DNA of 8,082 nt from a bacterium (GTDB lineage: Bacteria; Latescibacterota; UBA2968; GCA-2709665), in NCBI GenBank assembly GCA_027619145.1, contig JAQCGA010000158.1, positions 1 through 8,082 of the forward strand, in the 5' to 3' direction. The notes under the pieces are model-generated. The model was not told the origin of the DNA and did no database searches. It saw only the letters and a program-made list of their open reading frames with translations. A program made the translations under genes and the position numbers. Below are positions 5,908 to 8,082 of the stretch, piece by piece (the first letter of the stretch is position 1; every line of letters starts with the position of its first letter).

Positions 5908-7257
5908 TTATTGAGCGTGAATCCCGTATACGGCTGCGGGAGTCCGGGCGAAAACCTGATGGATGATTTCAACTGCAGTACCTGTATCGTACCATCTTCG
6001 CTCCACCCGTTCAATCAGGATGTCCCGGAGAATCTCTTTGACCATCCGCAACTTCGGATAGCACCACTCTGCATGATAGGCATCGCTAAAATAGGCCGTG
6101 ATCTTGTTGGCAGGAACGGCATCCAGTCGAAGCTCCAACGATTTTTTGATGATGTGCGGATAAAGCGTGTGCCACCAGTATGCCGTCAGGCTGATATTGG
6201 GAAGGTGCCGAGCCAGGATGCAAAGATCCTGGGTGAATATGTCCGAGGCCACGGACAGGTCAAATCGAAAGTCTTCAAACTCGTTCGCCAGCCGTCCAAT
6301 CGCCCCGCAGAAGCGACCGTCCCAGTGGGTAATCGAACGGTGTGGGAGAAGAACCTCGGCACCGGCAATCACCTGAATGGTGCGAATCGAGGTCTCCCTC
6401 AGAATCTCCAGGAGTACACGAGCCCCGAAAAAGCAGAATCGGCCCAGGTCCTCGGGTGCCAGATTTGCTCCCTCACTGGCTTTGCGCAAAATTCGGGAGG
6501 CTTCCTGTTCCGTCGCCCCCAGGGGAGTGATATACGGGAGCACCCACCAGCCAATGAACTGAAGCTGGTCGATCGGAAGGCAAGAAAGCCTGAGCCTCAA
6601 GAATTCGACGTAGTCCGAAGCGGTCCGGATTTCCTTGCCGAAGATTTTCTCCCATCCGACCAGCACTTCAACGCTGTTCTGTTTGCCGTTGATCAGATTC
6701 ACAGGAAAGGCCTCGGAGGCCTTGAGCATGCGGTTGTTGCAGGGCTCGGTTTGCAACTCGACCGAAATGCTGGCGTCGATCCCGCAGATGTCACGAAAGA
6801 GCGTCTCCTCCCAGGCTGGGTCACATCCCTTCTCAGAAATCCGGTCCGCAACCTGCGCCAGGTTGTCCTCTGTGAGCCGGTCACACCCATAGAGATCCTT
6901 GAGAATCCAACCGAGCATGACGCCCGTGATCGTATTGCGTGTACGGTTCAACCACGGGAGCGATTTCCGCACGCGGTCTACCGGATCCATGCCAACGTCC
7001 GAAATCTCGTGCGGCAACCCTGTTTTCGTAACCTCGGTCTGAGGCATGCCCGCTGATACGAGTTCAATCCAGATGTGGTGATACAGGACGATATCGGCGA
7101 TTGAATCCGCAGACGGCTTTGCGAGGCGCAAATGACAGTGCGGGTCAATCACACGTACCCTGTCGAGGGCCTTCCGAATCTGAAACTCTGCGTCTGTCAC
7201 AAAATCCTCATTCTCAACCTGCCGATAGGAAATTCCACCCGGGCAGGAACTGGCCAC
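5908..7257 (-). CDS. Uronate isomerase (UxaC)-like amidohydrolase-superfamily protein
   Basis: This protein is up to 449 residues long and resembles uronate isomerases, which convert glucuronate or galacturonate to the ketose. The N-terminal metal motif is VIDPHCHL with His40 and His42. YHHIWIELVSAGM (59-71) corresponds to the DHYKWRAMR region of UxaC. ISLTAYWWHTLYPH (355-368) parallels the UxaC GSGWWF strand, and YFSDAYHAEW (389-398) parallels the MLTDSRSF strand, keeping the metal Asp392. Two usual UxaC features are absent: the Arg of TDSR is Tyr394 here, and the His of QLHIGA is Ile297 (QVIAGA). The substrate may therefore differ. The GTG at 7257 has no Shine-Dalgarno match; an in-frame GTG at 7200 follows GAGGA by four bases and gives 430 residues. 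No signal peptide is seen. Its neighbours are the membrane-protein gene upstream and the lyase gene downstream. Superfamily is confident; reaction is not. Confidence 0.8.
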   Translation of the reverse strand: MASSCPGGISYRQVENEDFVTDAEFQIRKALDRVRVIDPHCHLRLAKPSADSIADIVLYHHIWIELVSAGMPQTEVTKTGLPHEISDVGMDPVDRVRKSLPWLNRTRNTITGVMLGWILKDLYGCDRLTEDNLAQVADRISEKGCDPAWEETLFRDICGIDASISVELQTEPCNNRMLKASEAFPVNLINGKQNSVEVLVGWEKIFGKEIRTASDYVEFLRLRLSCLPIDQLQFIGWWVLPYITPLGATEQEASRILRKASEGANLAPEDLGRFCFFGARVLLEILRETSIRTIQVIAGAEVLLPHRSITHWDGRFCGAIGRLANEFEDFRFDLSVASDIFTQDLCILARHLPNISLTAYWWHTLYPHIIKKSLELRLDAVPANKITAYFSDAYHAEWCYPKLRMVKEILRDILIERVERRWYDTGTAVEIIHQVFARTPAAVYGIHAQ

Positions 7258-7282
7258 CAGGAGAAGCCATTGAAATGTAATC

Positions 7283-7621
7283 CTATGTCATCAAATTGAT
7301 CGTGATGAGGATCAAAGCTAACATACAACCGGCGAAGATCGCAATCGTATTCCAGGAAGACCGGAATCCGACAATCGCTCCCATAAGGGTGCCGACCGCG
7401 ACTACGACGAACGTTAGGGCTCCAGCGTACCGATTCTCAGGTCCGATCCCGAGCTGTAGCTGAGTGAACGGAACGGACCCGAATGCAAAACCCATAGTGC
7501 CCGCAACCGTCGAGAAAGCGACTCTGGCGATTCGGCTGAAAAGGACACCGACTCGGCTTGGCGGTGGCGCGTTATGCCCCCACAGCACAGCGAGAATCCG
7601 TTCTATCGTCCAGTGATCCAT
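7283..7621 (-). CDS. Small membrane protein of unknown function
   Basis: I do not recognise this 112-residue protein. A polar N-terminus with an Arg-rich patch (about residues 23-33) is followed by a moderately hydrophobic segment at about 34-52. Two clear membrane helices follow, at about 66-86 and 91-110, so two or three spans are likely. There are no obvious catalytic motifs, and it is too small to be a typical sugar transporter. The start ATG (7619-7621) has GAGGT seven bases upstream, and the stop is TAG. It begins 37 bases after the GH88 stop and ends 25 bases before the first possible start of the UxaC-like gene, so it appears to be a true operon member. A subunit or accessory role in uptake of the operon's substrate is possible but speculative. 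Confidence 0.72.
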   Translation of the reverse strand: MDHWTIERILAVLWGHNAPPPSRVGVLFSRIARVAFSTVAGTMGFAFGSVPFTQLQLGIGPENRYAGALTFVVVAVGTLMGAIVGFRSSWNTIAIFAGCMLALILITINLMT

Positions 7622-7658
7622 CGCGTTTACCTCAAGGAGAACTCCATAGAGAATCTGG

Positions 7659-8082
7659 TCAGTCCTGATCGAAGAATGTCAGATAGGGCTTCCTCTCGAT
7701 CTCACGTTTCAACAGCACAGCCAGTTCCATCGCGTGATAATCGCCCCACATGGAAGACTCCCCACACGGCACCTTTCGCCCGGGTGGTATGTGATCCCAA
7801 CCATTGGGCCGGTGGTACACCGAGTGCAAAATCAATCCCTGATGTTCCGATGCTTCAGACAGATACGGTGCGCCGAACAACGTACTCGCCACAGTCAGAG
7901 CCGCTTTCACATACCGCTCCCCATCCTCGCCCAGGTATTTCCCCAACCTGTAAAGACCCTGTGCCGTAATCGCCGCCGCTGAAGAATCCACAGGTTCGAA
8001 CTCGTTAAAAGGATCCGCCGGGCAGTCCAGAAAGTCCCCCATCTGCGCCAGGCCAGGAGCCCCTGTATCCCAGTACGGAATT
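7659..8082 (-). CDS. GH88 unsaturated glucuronyl hydrolase, C-terminal part (partial)
   Basis: The last 140 or so codons are present; the gene continues past 8082, so its start and N-terminal catalytic region are missing. GH88 enzymes hydrolyse the unsaturated uronic acid left at the non-reducing end of oligosaccharides by polysaccharide lyases. The visible part carries PYWDTGAPG at the window edge (where many GH88 proteins have YWDFDAP), EPVDSSAAAITAQGLYRL (codons running from about 7997), a conserved HQGLILHSVYHRP segment, and the terminal ESSMWGDYHAMELAVLLKR block (roughly 7757-7701). All fit the GH88 toroid end. The stop is TGA at 7659-7661. It is the most upstream visible gene of the uronide cluster, and the lyase four genes along is its natural partner. 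Export cannot be judged without the N-terminus. Confidence 0.85.
   Translation of the reverse strand, partial: IPYWDTGAPGLAQMGDFLDCPADPFNEFEPVDSSAAAITAQGLYRLGKYLGEDGERYVKAALTVASTLFGAPYLSEASEHQGLILHSVYHRPNGWDHIPPGRKVPCGESSMWGDYHAMELAVLLKREIERKPYLTFFDQD

Noticed and set aside
5863..7056. Plus-strand open frame of 397 codons opposite the UxaC-like gene
   Set aside because: It is exactly antisense to a gene with clear family motifs, has no recognisable motif and a low-complexity-free but unfamiliar translation; it is best explained as a shadow frame.
1..8082. Mobile elements, CRISPR arrays, tRNA or rRNA genes
   Set aside because: I looked for transposase motifs, regularly spaced repeats and RNA gene signatures on both strands and found none.

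Overview
The window is 8,082 bases of bacterial chromosome or contig. Every gene I can support lies on the minus strand, so the reading order runs from high to low coordinates. There are seven protein genes. Six are complete and one (GH88) enters from beyond position 8082. Gaps between genes are mostly 14 to 37 bases. Most genes have strong AGGAGG-type ribosome binding sites, and at least four of the six visible starts are GTG. I see no rRNA, tRNA, CRISPR array, insertion sequence or attachment site. The organism is probably a Gram-negative heterotroph, given a Tat-exported periplasmic-type MsrP and a Sec-exported DUF547 protein. A GH88 enzyme, a heparinase-II/III-like lyase and a UxaC-like enzyme side by side resemble sets in little-cultured polysaccharide degraders such as the Planctomycetota/Verrucomicrobiota, Latescibacterota or Poribacteria. 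That placement is a guess from gene types only.

Region 1 (8082 down to 3904) looks like a uronide-utilisation operon. It holds the C-terminal part of a GH88 unsaturated glucuronyl hydrolase, a 112-residue membrane protein of unknown function, a UxaC-like amidohydrolase-superfamily protein with altered active-site positions, and a 658-residue heparinase II/III-like polysaccharide lyase with no signal peptide. The inferred logic is that imported uronic-acid oligosaccharides are cleaved by the lyase. The new unsaturated uronyl ends are then removed by GH88, and the UxaC-like enzyme acts on a released uronate or related sugar acid. A hairpin with a T-rich tail at 3811-3852 ends this unit.

Region 2 (3903 down to 3589) is a non-coding boundary of about 315 bases. 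It holds the terminator, a weak promoter candidate in an AT-rich patch, a 14-base perfect direct repeat, and a small hairpin followed by six T on the minus strand. It appears to be a long leader for the next unit.

Region 3 (3588 down to 37) is a second tight operon. It holds an exported DUF547 protein, an MsrP/YedY-type molybdopterin methionine-sulfoxide reductase catalytic subunit, and a glucose-6-phosphate isomerase of the type usually found as the C-terminal half of transaldolase-PGI fusions. The DUF547 stop codon touches the msrP ribosome binding site, so those two are probably translationally coupled. No msrQ (the usual haem partner) and no transaldolase gene is visible.

The best leads for something new are the divergent UxaC-like enzyme together with its small membrane-protein neighbour inside a GH88/lyase operon, and the DUF547-MsrP pair without MsrQ.
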